Assembly (NCBI GenBank): GCA_910574805.1
Contig: CAJTCV010000024.1
Location: forward strand, 1-52,915
From: Lachnospiraceae bacterium
GTDB lineage: Bacteria; Bacillota; Clostridia; Lachnospirales; Lachnospiraceae
Length of the DNA stretch: 52,915 nucleotides
Direction: 5' to 3'
Part shown: positions 22,927-32,867 of the stretch, piece by piece
Layout of the letters: each line of letters starts with the position of its first letter
How positions within the stretch are numbered: position 1 is the first letter of the stretch
Made by a program: the position numbers and the translations under genes
Notes under the pieces: model-generated
Told to the model about the DNA's origin: nothing
Seen by the model: the letters and a program-made list of their open reading frames with translations, nothing else
Database searches by the model: none

Positions 22927-23925
22927 TTACACAGGGATCCGCACCTCCTGCACCAGGTTTTCGGAGAAATATTCCTCGATCTTGTGTCGGTCATCTGTCT
23001 GCCCCAGCACCCACATCAGCTTGGTAACCGCGGCTTCCGCCGTCATATCGTACGCCTGCAGCACGCCGCTGTTCAGCGCCCGCAGCCCTGTCTCATACAC
23101 GGAAAGGCTGCTCCCCTCGTATCTGCACTGGCTTCCCACCAGAACCGTCATCCCGCGTTTCACGCTCCGCTCCACCGCCGCCAGAAAATCGTTTTTCAGA
23201 AACGGAAGCCCGCCCAGCCCAAAGGCTTCGATATAGACACCCCGATACCCGTGCTCCTCCAGCATGGACAGGAGTTCCGGCCGGATTCCCGGATACATTT
23301 TCAGCACAAACACCCGGTCCGAGTATTCTGTACACAGCCGAAAATCCCCCTTGATTTCCGGAAGATACCCGGTATGGATGCGAAGTCCCAGAGAGCTGAT
23401 CTGCGCCACATCCGGATAGTTGATGCTCTCAAAAGCGTCAAAGCTCATGGTCCGGACCTTGGAAGCCCGAACGCCCAGCATCACCTTTCGGTTGAAGGCC
23501 AGAAAGACGCCCCCATGGCCGCCGGCCGCCATATGCACCGCGCAGCGGCAGTTCTCCATAGCGTCCGCAACCGGATGGCTGATGGAAAGCTGGCTTCCGG
23601 TAAGGACTACAGGAATCGGCACATTCTGCAGCATGAACGACAGCATGGAAGCGGTGTACGCCATGGTGTCGGTGCCGTGGATCACCACGATCCCCTGATA
23701 TCCGGCGGCCGCCTCATAGATTCTCTCCGCCAGCCTGCGCCAGTCGTCCGGAAATATGTTGGCGCTGTCCACCAGAAACAGATCCTCCATCTCCAGTTCG
23801 ATCCCTCCCGCCACCAGCCGCATGGCCTCCAGAAGTTCCCGGCTGCTTAAGCCCGGCTTTAATCCCCTTTCGCTTTCCACGGAGGAAAAGGTCCCTCCCG
23901 TATTGATGATCAACAGTTTTTTCAT
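22927..23925 (-). CDS. L-asparaginase, type I-like
   Basis: 332 residues. The two threonine-containing active-site blocks are visible: IINTGGTFSS at the N-terminus and IVVIHGTDTMAYTASMLS around residue 90. These are the Thr, and Thr-Asp-Lys type, residues of the asparaginase fold. No signal peptide is present, so it is cytosolic. It hydrolyses asparagine to aspartate and ammonia. Start chosen at MKKLLI after GGGAGAGG; the frame extends 13 codons upstream. It is monocistronic, with a terminator hairpin at 23998-24033 on the other side. Confidence 0.9.
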   Translation of the reverse strand: MKKLLIINTGGTFSSVESERGLKPGLSSRELLEAMRLVAGGIELEMEDLFLVDSANIFPDDWRRLAERIYEAAAGYQGIVVIHGTDTMAYTASMLSFMLQNVPIPVVLTGSQLSISHPVADAMENCRCAVHMAAGGHGGVFLAFNRKVMLGVRASKVRTMSFDAFESINYPDVAQISSLGLRIHTGYLPEIKGDFRLCTEYSDRVFVLKMYPGIRPELLSMLEEHGYRGVYIEAFGLGGLPFLKNDFLAAVERSVKRGMTVLVGSQCRYEGSSLSVYETGLRALNSGVLQAYDMTAEAAVTKLMWVLGQTDDRHKIEEYFSENLVQEVRIPV

Positions 23926-23997
23926 GTGTCCTCTCCCGTCTGAAATCATTCTCTTTCCTGCCATATCATTATAGCACTTTCAAAATTATATTGACCA

Positions 23998-24033
23998 TAA
24001 AAAGCGGAGAGTTTTTCACACTCTCCGCTTCCC
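23998..24033. terminator. Hairpin between asparaginase and DUF4428-like genes
   Basis: AAGCGGAGAGT and ACTCTCCGCTT form an 11-bp stem flanked by A/T runs. Both adjacent genes are on the minus strand, so it ends the upstream one. Confidence 0.75.
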
Positions 24034-24066
24034 GATTATCATTCATTCTACAACCAATAACCTGAA

Positions 24067-24645
24067 TCACTTTCCTTCATATCTGTCCTGCAGGCGTTTT
24101 GCCCACTGTACAATCTCTTTTGCATATTTCCCTGCCTGGCGGCATGCGGGACCAGAAGCTTTCGCAGCTCCCGGAAGCAAAACCAGATCCCTGTCTTTGC
24201 TGTCTCTGGTCTTCAGCCGGATCCGCAGATTTTTAATCACTGTTTTGCTGCGTCTTTTGGCGGTCAGTGTCAGAAATTCCTCCATTGTCACCTCCGGTTC
24301 GCACAGGAATTCGTATTCTTCCAGCGCATCATAGGAAAAGATCTCCGGTCTGGCATAGACGCCGGTGACCGCCCGGTTGCTGAGGATACAAAACTTTTGA
24401 TTCTGCTCGTCCAGAAGCAGGAAAGTTCCAATCTTATATGAGATATGAAAACCATTCTCTCCCAGATCCAGTGGAGCCGCATTTTCCGCATACCGCTCTT
24501 TCAACTCTGCCAGAGTAGATTTTGTAATTGTGCTGGTAAAGTGATTGCTGACGATCTCATAACAATCCCTGCACACTTTCCCGTCTGTGCATCGGAACAC
24601 TCTTCGTCCCGTACTTTTTCCACAGATATCGCATACCCCTGCCAT
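24067..24645 (-). CDS. DUF4428-like zinc-ribbon protein
   Basis: 192 residues. The N-terminus is a four-cysteine ribbon (CDICGKSTGRRVFRC, then CRDC) followed by a beta-rich body that resembles proteins annotated with DUF4428 and an SHOCT/PH-like part. Function is unknown. Start taken at the second ATG, with AAGGAG 9 bases upstream. It follows xylulokinase on the same strand after a 45-bp gap and might be co-transcribed. Confidence 0.6.
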   Translation of the reverse strand: MAGVCDICGKSTGRRVFRCTDGKVCRDCYEIVSNHFTSTITKSTLAELKERYAENAAPLDLGENGFHISYKIGTFLLLDEQNQKFCILSNRAVTGVYARPEIFSYDALEEYEFLCEPEVTMEEFLTLTAKRRSKTVIKNLRIRLKTRDSKDRDLVLLPGAAKASGPACRQAGKYAKEIVQWAKRLQDRYEGK

Positions 24646-24690
24646 ATACATCCTCTCCTTCCCTGCCGCCGGATATTTCGCCGAAACTTT

Positions 24691-26163
24691 TTATCCAAAT
24701 ACGCTTTTTACCGCGTCATGAATCCGCAGATACTGTTGGTATTTCTTTTCATACAGGTCTGCATGATACGACCTCGGCGTAAAACACTCCTTGACAGAAA
24801 CTGCCTTTTTCGATATGGATTCCAGTGAATCCGTCGCACCGCAGCTGTACGCTGCCAGCAATGCCATGCCATAGCCTGCGCCTGCATTGCCTTCCATCTG
24901 CTCCGCAGGAGAATCCAGTACATCCGCAAGGATCTGCATCCAGACCCGGCTTCTGGATCCACCGCCGATTACTTTCAGATTCGCAAGCGACGCTCTGGCC
25001 AGACGCATCTCCCCGACCAGCTGTTTCAGACCAAAGGCGATCCCTTCCATTACAGCCTGTGTCATATCAGCTCTTGTGGTATCGGTGCCAAGCCCCAGAA
25101 ACGCGCCGCGGATCGTCGGATCTTTATAAATCGTCTTATCACCGGTCAGGCGCGGATAAAAAAGCAGCTCCTTCTCTCCCAGCCGTTCTATGTCGATCCT
25201 GCAATCCGCATCTGCAAAATCCGACAGTCCCAGAATCTCCTGGTTCCACCATCCATAACCGCTGCCGCAGGACTGCAGAACTCCCTGCACCAGCGTGTAG
25301 AAATGTTCGGAATCAAAGGAGAACAGGATGTTCTTCCCTTTTGCTTCAAAATCCGGATTGTACTTTGGAAGCATCAGCACCCCAGAGGTTCCAAGAGAGA
25401 AGACTGGATACCGGCATCCCAGACAGCCGGTAGGAATCGAAGCCGCCGGATTGTCTCCGGTTCCCACGATCACCCTGGCAGACGGATTCAAACCAAACTG
25501 ATCCGCAATTTCGGGCAGGATCGTACCGACAATCTCTGCGCTGCCGCGGACTTCGGGATAGATTTTTTTCGGCAGTCCGATCACTTCCCGCATAGACGGC
25601 GACCATTCTCTTTTATACAGATCGTACAGGGACGACGTGGACGCCTCACAATAATCCGTGCCATAGACGCCGGTCATCCGCCAGACCAGATAATCCGGTC
25701 CGATCAGGAATTTCTCAAGCCGTTCAAAATGCTCCGGCTCGTTTTCCTTCAGCCAGAGCAGATTGGCCGCCGGACTCCCGGTGGATATGATTTTCCCGAT
25801 ATAGGGTACATCCGTACTCTGAATCTGTTCCCGCAGTCCGGGAAGCAGATCTTTCGTACGGTTATCGTTCCACATAAGCGCCGGACGAATGGATACTCCA
25901 TTTTCATCCAGAAATATGATTGAATGCATCTGTCCGGTGATGCCGATTCCCTCCACCTGACTTCCGCCGCCTTCGTTCAGGAGCGTCTGCAGTGCTCTGC
26001 ACACAGCTTTCCACCAAGTATCCGGCTCGATCTCCTTCCAGCCTGATCGAGGCTGAAGGAGGGAGTAGGACTCTCCCGCTTCCCTCAGGACCTTCCCCTG
26101 ATCGTCGGTAAGCACCAGCTTCACAGAGGAAGTTCCAAGATCAATTCCTATAAAATTTCCCAT
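24691..26163 (-). CDS. xylB: Xylulokinase (FGGY family)
   Basis: 490 residues, full FGGY kinase. It begins IGIDLGTSSVKLVLTDDQG (phosphate 1), has GITGQMHSIIFLD with the QMH segment typical of xylulokinase, WNDNRT, and late GGGSRSRVWMQILAD (adenosine). It phosphorylates D-xylulose to feed the pentose phosphate pathway. Its ATG overlaps the dehydrogenase stop (TGATG), so it is in one operon. The upstream promoter region of that operon seems to have been lost at a rearrangement junction. Confidence 0.93.
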   Translation of the reverse strand: MGNFIGIDLGTSSVKLVLTDDQGKVLREAGESYSLLQPRSGWKEIEPDTWWKAVCRALQTLLNEGGGSQVEGIGITGQMHSIIFLDENGVSIRPALMWNDNRTKDLLPGLREQIQSTDVPYIGKIISTGSPAANLLWLKENEPEHFERLEKFLIGPDYLVWRMTGVYGTDYCEASTSSLYDLYKREWSPSMREVIGLPKKIYPEVRGSAEIVGTILPEIADQFGLNPSARVIVGTGDNPAASIPTGCLGCRYPVFSLGTSGVLMLPKYNPDFEAKGKNILFSFDSEHFYTLVQGVLQSCGSGYGWWNQEILGLSDFADADCRIDIERLGEKELLFYPRLTGDKTIYKDPTIRGAFLGLGTDTTRADMTQAVMEGIAFGLKQLVGEMRLARASLANLKVIGGGSRSRVWMQILADVLDSPAEQMEGNAGAGYGMALLAAYSCGATDSLESISKKAVSVKECFTPRSYHADLYEKKYQQYLRIHDAVKSVFG

Positions 26164-27212
26164 CAGATCTCACCAAATTTTAACAGCACTTTATAGGTAT
26201 CCGGACGCATGGCGCAGGCCATGGCCGCATCAAAATCCGTGTAGTCAAAGATTTTCTCTGTCAAAACCGTCGGATCCAGAATCTCTTTGTCAATCAGCTC
26301 ATATGCCTGATAGAATGCCTGAACCGTCGGGCTGACTGCGCCGGTCATTGTCTTCTGCAGAGAATGCATGGCTCCGGCGTCCACTTCCACCGGCTTGTTG
26401 GGATGCATGGACGAGAATGCCACACACGTCCCACAGGGCGCCGTCATATTCATGGCCTGCGCCATCAGAACCGGATTTGCCGTCGTATTGTAGACGACTG
26501 CGGCGCCGCGTCCTTCGGTCAGTTTTTTCACTTCTTCCACTGCATCTGCATGGATCGGGTCGATCGCTGCGGATGCTCCCAACCGCAGCGCCCTCTCCCG
26601 TCTCTCTTCCAATGGTTCGCTGACAATCACTCTCGCGCCCCGAAGCTTTGCCACCATCACATGCAGAAGTCCCATTGTTCCACCGCCGATAACAACCACG
26701 TCGTCTCCAAGTTCAATGTTTGTTCGGTTCACGGAATTCACCACGCAGGCCAGCGGCTCTGTAAACGCCATCTTCTCAAAGGAAGTCTCTTCATGATATA
26801 CAAAAAGATCCTCTGCCTTGACGATCTTATACTCGCTGAATCCGCCGTATCCGGAGATCCCGTCCGGGTTCTGGAAGACAGGAGACTCGGCATGATGAAA
26901 GCAGATATTTCCATTCCCGGTGCGGCAGTAATGGCAGCTGTGACAGTCTTCGATAATATAAGCGACCGCTTTCTGCCCGACGGCAAACTGACGGGAATCA
27001 ACGCCAGTCCCCAGCTTTTCGATCACGCCGCCGTATTCGTGACCGCCGATCCGGGGATAGCTGTAACTGCAGTCCCCTTTATAATCACGCACATCATTCG
27101 TACAGATCCCTGCCATTTTTATACGAAGCAGCACCTCGTTTTCTTTTGGTTCCGGCATGGGAAGCTCTGCCACCTTCACATCTCCCGGCCGGCTCATAAG
27201 CAATGCTTTCAT
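26163..27212 (-). CDS. Zinc-dependent polyol dehydrogenase (sorbitol/xylitol type)
   Basis: 349 residues of the medium-chain dehydrogenase family. Catalytic zinc ligands lie around AGICTNDVRDY and GGHEYGG. The structural zinc set is CHSCHYCRTGNGNIC. The Rossmann loop reads VVVIGGGTMGLLHV. With xylulokinase next to it, oxidation of xylitol or arabitol to xylulose is the likely role (inference). Its first bases coincide with the truncated aldolase on the other strand. No ribosome site or promoter is visible upstream, so expression may be weak. Confidence 0.88.
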   Translation of the reverse strand: MKALLMSRPGDVKVAELPMPEPKENEVLLRIKMAGICTNDVRDYKGDCSYSYPRIGGHEYGGVIEKLGTGVDSRQFAVGQKAVAYIIEDCHSCHYCRTGNGNICFHHAESPVFQNPDGISGYGGFSEYKIVKAEDLFVYHEETSFEKMAFTEPLACVVNSVNRTNIELGDDVVVIGGGTMGLLHVMVAKLRGARVIVSEPLEERRERALRLGASAAIDPIHADAVEEVKKLTEGRGAAVVYNTTANPVLMAQAMNMTAPCGTCVAFSSMHPNKPVEVDAGAMHSLQKTMTGAVSPTVQAFYQAYELIDKEILDPTVLTEKIFDYTDFDAAMACAMRPDTYKVLLKFGEI

Positions 27213-27721
27213 ATGAAGAAAATGTAGCGGAGGTAAAACGCGCCGTTCAGTTCTGTCATTTTTATGGAATCCCGGTGGAGGCAGAACTTGGCGCCCTGCA
27301 GGGAAAAGAAGAAGATATTGTAAATGAAGCAGATGCCAAAACAGATCCCGGCATGGTAGAAGATTTTGTAACCGCTACCGGCTGCGACCTGCTGGCAGTC
27401 TCCGTCGGAAATGTCCATGGACTGGAGCTGATGCCGCATGTGGATCTGGAACTTCTGCAGACCATCGCCGATATTTCTCCGGTTCCTCTTGTTCTGCATG
27501 GCGGCTCCGGCATTCCGTTTGATACGATTCAGAAAGCCCGCAAATGCGGACTTCTGAAGATTAACTACGGTTCCGACCTGAGAAAAGAATTCATTCGTAC
27601 CTTTGGAGAGACCTATGAGTCCAGCGGACACACGGCGCATGACGTCATCAGCCTCAGCATGAAGGCGGTGGAAAATGTCAGCCAAAAAGCACAGGAGCTC
27701 GTCACGGTCATCAACGCGTGA
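27203..27721 (+). pseudogene. Class II fructose-bisphosphate aldolase, 5'-truncated
   Basis: 172 residues that match the C-terminal 60 percent of class II ketose-bisphosphate aldolases: MLSYEENVAEVKRAV, VEAELGALQGKEED, then VSVGNVHGL and VLHGGSGIPFD with metal-binding His residues. The first about 100 residues, including the early zinc ligands and catalytic Asp, are missing. The frame begins exactly where the opposite-strand dehydrogenase begins, so a recombination event joined the two. It was probably part of a tagatose/fructose-type branch of a PTS polyol operon. Confidence 0.85.
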
Positions 27722-27874
27722 TTCAGAGCCGGGCACAGGACTGTCTGTTTTGATCAAAGCAGGCAGTCGTTCTGCTTGTGCAAAAAGACTGGATTATGCT
27801 ATACTGTTACATAATGAATTATGGAAATCGACGAATTCCCATTTTATTTGCTTATGAACAATAAGGAGGCTCCT

Positions 27875-29401
27875 ATGTTCAATCAGCGTCAGCTTGAGAT
27901 TGTTCTCGAACTATTCGAAAACCAGGGCACTTACATGACCGCATCCTACTTTGCCGGAAAACAGCAGGTCAGCCTTCGTACCATTCAAAATGATATCCGG
28001 CAGATCAAAGATGAACTGTCTAAAAATTCCTGTGTCTCTTTTCAGTCCGCCGCACCCAGAGGGAGCCGTATTATTGTGCAGGATCCGGATGCATTTTCCA
28101 TACTGAAGGATACCCTGTACCAGCAGTTCAGCAACACCTCACTGAATTATCAGAACGAGCGGATCAATCAGATTCTGCTTCTGCTCTTAAAGCAGCACCG
28201 GGCCATGTCCATGTATGACATTGAAAACACGGTCTATGTCTCACACAACACTTTACTGAACGATCTGAAACGCGTGGCGGAAGTTCTTCAAAAATACAAT
28301 CTGGAGCTAATGCGCAGTTCCAATAAAATCATGGCGGACGGGAGTGAGATGAATAAACGTCTGTGCCTGTCAGAGGAAAATCTGCTGATTGCCAGCGCTT
28401 CCTCGATCCTGGCCGGACAAAATGACCATGATCCCATGATGCGTATTAAAGATGTCCTTGTAGAAACCTTCGTAACCTTCAAGCATACAGTCTCCGAAGT
28501 GTAACTGAACAATACAATCATTCTGATCTACACAGCCATCCGCCGAATGCAGGACTGGTTTTTTATCGATCCGACAGACCTGAAAGTTACAGAAAATCTG
28601 TACCCGGAACGTGAGATCGCCGAGGCTGTCTTTGCACATCTTGGCAAAGAATTCTTTCTGAGAATCCCGGATTCTGAGATTGACTATCTGGCTCTGTATA
28701 TGAAAGGCCAGGGAAATCCCAGCACATCATCGGTTATCTCTCAGGAGATGGACGACCTGGTGCTTGACATCCTGCGGGAGATCCGAAGTGCTTTTGAGAT
28801 CGATCTGACCAACGACCTGAACCTGCGTATCTCTTTGGCCCTGCACTGTTCTTCCCTGATCGTTCGCATCCGCTACGACATGCAGCTGAAAAATCATCTG
28901 ACCGACTATATCCGGCAGACCTTTCCGCAGGGATACGATATCGCCACTTATTTTGCCTCCTGTCTGCAGAAGCGCTTTCATCAAAAGGTAAAGGATGAAG
29001 AGATCGCCTTTCTTGCCATTCACCTTTATAAGTCTTTAATGGAACAGCAGAACAATGCGGGCACCAAACGCGTCCTCGTTATCTCGTCTCTGCGGCGCAG
29101 CGAAAATCTGCTTCTTCGGCAGACACTGTCCAACTGGTTTACCGATCAGATCGCAGAACTGGCCTTTATTCCGCCTGCGGAGGTTGATGAATCCTGTCTG
29201 GACCGTTATGATACATTTATCACAACAGAAAAAGGACGGTTTTATGATATGGGCCTTGCGCTCTACATCAACCAGTTCCCGGAAAAACAGGACTATCTGA
29301 ATCTCAAGCTTGCCATGGACGGATTTGAAAGTATCAATGATATTCTTCAGATCTTTCATCAGGATCTGTTTTCTCCATTTTCGAAAAAGTGTTCCCACTG
29401 A
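27875..29401 (+). pseudogene. PRD-containing BglG/MtlR-type regulator with in-frame TAA
   Basis: The start ATG (27875, with AAGGAGG) opens an HTH, then YLLMSMYDIENTV-like PRD material (MSMYDIENTVYVSHNTLLND), a second PRD with conserved His (IAFLAIHLYKSLM) and an EIIB-like segment (VLVISSLRRSENLLLRQTL). A TAA at 28502-28504 splits the frame; reading continues in frame with no other change up to 29401. The expected C-terminal EIIA domain is absent. A single C to T change (CAA to TAA) explains the stop. It would have activated a PTS polyol operon in response to phosphorylation. Confidence 0.8.
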
Positions 29402-29483
29402 TTGAAATTTGAAATAAAATGCATATTCTTACATATGATTCCTGAATTTGCACTCGCCTGATATTTCTTAAAACTGAAATCTG

Positions 29484-30017
29484 TCATTCTGACATTAAGC
29501 CATTTACAATACAATTTGCATATTGACTGCATAAGCGTTTATCAAAGATTCCCTGCAAAACATTTGATATGATTTGTGTTGCTTCGTCTTTATCCGGACT
29601 GTCAATAACCGCTAAAGGCAATAATAAAAGAAATATTTGTTTTTCTTTTATAGAGTTCAATAACTTTTTGAATGGAATCACTTGAATATTGTAATGCCCC
29701 CCTGTACAGGCAATTTGTTTATCATTGATGTAATATACTGTATCCCCCGGATGAAATTCTATTTTTAAGATTTGAGTTGGAACGAGTTCGCAAATAATTG
29801 TTTCCGGTTCATCAACATAACCGTCTGATTCCTCTAAAACTCCGTCATAATATTTTGTGAAATTGTCCCACCAACTCGTATCACACATTCCGTTCTCTGT
29901 CATAAGTTCGGTCAATGACATATCTGTTTCCTCCTCCAAAGCAGTTGGAAAAGAAGTTGCAATGAAACCTATCCAAAAATTCAGATTGGAAAAATCTATC
30001 TCATATAATGAAATCAT
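29484..30017 (-). CDS. Hypothetical protein (possible immunity-type)
   Basis: 177 residues from MISLYEIDFSNLNFWIGF, start with GGAGG 9 bases before ATG. It is acidic and rich in aromatic residues (TSWWDNFTKYYDG), with a hydrophobic strand (IFLLLLPLAVID) and no signal peptide. I do not recognise the family with confidence; composition and orphan placement resemble polymorphic-toxin immunity proteins. No toxin gene is adjacent. The 200 bp upstream (30045-30250) is AT-rich and holds no gene I can support. Confidence 0.55.
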   Translation of the reverse strand: MISLYEIDFSNLNFWIGFIATSFPTALEEETDMSLTELMTENGMCDTSWWDNFTKYYDGVLEESDGYVDEPETIICELVPTQILKIEFHPGDTVYYINDKQIACTGGHYNIQVIPFKKLLNSIKEKQIFLLLLPLAVIDSPDKDEATQIISNVLQGIFDKRLCSQYANCIVNGLMSE

Positions 30018-30249
30018 TTTATTATACCTCCAGCACAATTTCAATTTATATATTCGATTATAAAATATGTATCTGCTGCTTGCAATGTATATTTATAAGC
30101 TCATTTTTCATGGGTACACAATTCCGAAAAGGGAGAAATTTTTTTAATTATCCTTTTTTACTGACAGAACAGCATGAGCCGCAGCCGCACCGCGCTGCCG
30201 AAGCAGGCCGGACCGCGGGTACATGCGGAAATGCGCTTAAAGTTCAGCA

Positions 30250-30858
30250 CCCCTGTACATGATGATCGTGACCGCCGCGCCGCCGATTCCCATAGGGAAC
30301 ACCGCCAGAAACACATAGTCCAGCACCATGTTTAAAATGCCGCGGCCACGGAACAGATCAGGGAAAGCGTCGCTTTCCCGCTGGCGATCATATAGAGCGT
30401 GAAATTGTTCATCAAAAGGATGGCACCGTAAAGACCAGATAGCGGCTTAAGTATTCCACGCAGTACCCTTCCACCTCCGCGGACAGATCCATCCCGGTGA
30501 AAATCCGTCCCATGGTCAGATAACCCAGCGCGCACATGAGGAGCCCCGCCAGAACGTTGACCAGAATCAGAAAGGTAAAATCCTCTCTGGCTTCCTCCGT
30601 CTTCTGTTCTCCCATCTTCTTCATGATGACCGCGCTGCCTCCGGTGGCCAGCATGGTGGAAACGGCCGTCACAAACTGGATGATGGGTGCCGTCAGATTG
30701 ATGGCAGACAGCGCGCCGGTGCCGATGAGATTCGACACAAACAGGCCGTCTACCATAGTGTAGAAGGACATGAACACCGTCATGGCAATGGTGGGTACGG
30801 CAAATTTCAGAATATTTTTCAAAGTGACCGGTTTGTTGTATACATGTTGGTTCTCCAT
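30250..30858 (-). pseudogene. MATE transporter remnant with frameshifts
   Basis: The first 148 codons are a normal MATE N-terminus (PTIAMTVFMSFYTMVDGLFV; TMLATGGSAVIMKKMGE). After LVFTVPSF the similarity continues in a second frame (NNFTLYMIASGKATLSLIC) and then a third (ILNMVLDYVFLAVFPMGIGG) before ending at about 30250. Two indels and a C-terminal deletion removed two thirds of the gene. Confidence 0.85.
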
Positions 30859-30966
30859 GATTTCTCTTTTCCCCCTTTATCGTTCCTGCGTTTTCTTCTG
30901 TATCTCGCAGGACAAACCATACAGTAACTGTACGGTCAAGAGGGAAAAGAAAAATTTTCAAAAAAC

Positions 30967-32697
30967 TTACCGCTGTTCTTCTCTGACATTTCCAACAACC
31001 AGAAATTCATACGGTTCCATCGTCCAGGTTCCTTCTTCCGAACCTGTGAACGGGCCTTCCTTTTCGAAAGGTACGCCGGGATTCATGTTCCTGCAGGACG
31101 GACTGTTTTCGGCCGTCCTGCTGCCATTTTCCAACAGCACCGGTAAACCGCGCCACGCTTCGTCCGCTTTGATGCGCTGCCGCTTTCCGTCCAGATTGCA
31201 GAGCACCACAATCTGCTGATCCCCCAGTACTCTTTTGTATGCCATCACCATATCGTTTTCGGTCTCCAGAAAGGCGATCTCTCCTTTGGCAATGATCGGA
31301 TACGTTTTTCTCATGGCGATCAGTTTCTTATAAAAGGCAAGAATGGAATCTCCGTCTTTCTGCTGCGCTTCCACGGTGATCTCATCCCGGAATCCGGCGG
31401 ACATGGGAAGCCACGGCTCGGCTTCGGAAAATCCGCCGCATGTCTCCCGGCTCCACTGCATGGGCGTCCGGCTGTTGTCCCGGGACCTGGCCGCCAGGGT
31501 CGCCAGCGCCTCTTCTTTCGTCTTCCCTTTTTCCAGCAGGATCTGATAATAGTTCAGGCTTTCCACGTCCCGATACTGCTCGATGGAAGGGTAGTGGGCG
31601 TTCAGCATTCCGATCTCTTCCCCCTGATAGATATACGGAGTTCCCCGCATCAGATGGATCATCCCCGCCAGCATTTTTGCCGACGCTTTCCAGTATACGC
31701 CCTCATCGCCCATTCTGCTCACAATCCGGGGCTGGTCGTGGTTGCACCAGAACAGCGCGTTCCACCCGCCGCCTTCCTGCATGCCCGTCTGCCATTTGAC
31801 AAAAAGTTCCTTTAATTTCCGGTAATCAGGAGCCGCCAGCGCCCATTTGTCCCCGTCTTTGTAATCCACTTTCAGGTGATGGAAATGAAAACACATGGAA
31901 AGTTCTTTCTCCTTCGGGGAGGAATAGCGGATGCAGTGTTCCAGCGTTGTGGAGGACATTTCCCCCACGGTGATGAAGTCTTCGATCCCTGCGTCCCTGA
32001 CCAGTTCTTTCAGATATTCGTGGATATGCGGGCCGTCGCTGTAGAATCTCCGCCCGTCTCCCTCAAAATCATCGAGCATCTGTTCCGGCTTGGACACCAG
32101 ATTGATCACATCGAACCGGAACGCCCGAATGCCCTTTTTCTTCCAGAACCGGAGAATCTCCTTTAATTCTTCCCGGACCTCCGGGTTGTCCCAGTTCAAA
32201 TCCGCCTGCGTCACATCGTACAGCCGCAGATACCATTTTTTCAGGCCGGGGACATATTCCCAGGCTGTTCCGCCGAATTTGGACTGCCAGTTGGTGGGCG
32301 CCTGATCCGGCATCCCCTCCCTGAAGATATAATAGTTCTGATATTTCTCCTCTCCTGCCAGCGCTTTCTGGAACCACTCATGCCGGGTGGACGTATGGTT
32401 AAATACCATATCCAGCATGATGCCCATGCCCCGCGTTTCGCTTTGGCGGATCAGCTTCTCCAGATCCGCCATCGTCCCGAAGAGAGGATTGATCTCCCGG
32501 TAATCTGCCACATCGTATCCGTTGTCTCTCTGGGGAGAGGGAAACACCGGGGTCAGCCACAGGTAATCTACGCCCAGTTCCTGAAGGTAATCTAATTTTT
32601 CGATGATTCCGGGAATGTCTCCAAAACCGTCCCCGTTGGTATCCCGAAATGACTTCGGGTAGATCTGATACACGACTTTATCGCTGAAATCTGCCAT
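30967..32697 (-). CDS. treC: Trehalose-6-phosphate hydrolase (GH13)
   Basis: 576 residues. GH13 blocks: VDYLWLTPVFPSPQRDNGYD (region I side), MGIMLDMVFNHTS, IRAFRFDVINL with the nucleophile Asp, TVGEMSSTT with the acid Glu, and LFWCNHDQPRIVSR. The segment FHFHHLKVDYKDGDKW is typical of phosphotrehalases rather than oligo-1,6-glucosidases. It cleaves trehalose-6-phosphate imported by the PTS into glucose and glucose-6-phosphate. Start at MADFSD with AGGAGG. Its promoter carries two operator-like motifs identical in core to those before treB, 18 kb away. Confidence 0.9.
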   Translation of the reverse strand: MADFSDKVVYQIYPKSFRDTNGDGFGDIPGIIEKLDYLQELGVDYLWLTPVFPSPQRDNGYDVADYREINPLFGTMADLEKLIRQSETRGMGIMLDMVFNHTSTRHEWFQKALAGEEKYQNYYIFREGMPDQAPTNWQSKFGGTAWEYVPGLKKWYLRLYDVTQADLNWDNPEVREELKEILRFWKKKGIRAFRFDVINLVSKPEQMLDDFEGDGRRFYSDGPHIHEYLKELVRDAGIEDFITVGEMSSTTLEHCIRYSSPKEKELSMCFHFHHLKVDYKDGDKWALAAPDYRKLKELFVKWQTGMQEGGGWNALFWCNHDQPRIVSRMGDEGVYWKASAKMLAGMIHLMRGTPYIYQGEEIGMLNAHYPSIEQYRDVESLNYYQILLEKGKTKEEALATLAARSRDNSRTPMQWSRETCGGFSEAEPWLPMSAGFRDEITVEAQQKDGDSILAFYKKLIAMRKTYPIIAKGEIAFLETENDMVMAYKRVLGDQQIVVLCNLDGKRQRIKADEAWRGLPVLLENGSRTAENSPSCRNMNPGVPFEKEGPFTGSEEGTWTMEPYEFLVVGNVREEQR

Positions 32698-32771
32698 TTT
32701 ACGCCTCCTGTCTGAAAACTGCCACCGCTCTTCCATTCATCTGACGTTTCGGTCAGATGCTTTAAGAATCG

Positions 32772-32825
32772 CTTGTTTAAACATGTCTTTTTCTATGTTA
32801 TATCATACTTGTTTGAACATGTCAA
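32772..32825 (-). promoter_or_regulatory. treC promoter with two TreR-like operators
   Basis: TTGACA (32820-32825) and TATAAC (32797-32802) on the minus strand, spaced 17 bp. Near-palindromes CTTGTTTAAACATG (32772-32785) and CTTGTTTGAACATG (32808-32821) flank or overlap it. They match the motifs in front of treB, so one regulator, probably a GntR-type TreR outside the window, should control both. Confidence 0.8.
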
Positions 32826-32867
32826 TTCTTTTTTGCAATAAAAATTCGGACAAATAAAAGCAGTGAA

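Noticed and set aside
28502-28504. Recoding (selenocysteine, pyrrolysine or programmed readthrough) at the TAA in the PRD regulator
   Set aside because: TAA is not a recoding codon for either amino acid, no stimulatory structure is evident and the EIIA end is missing as well. Simple decay is more likely.
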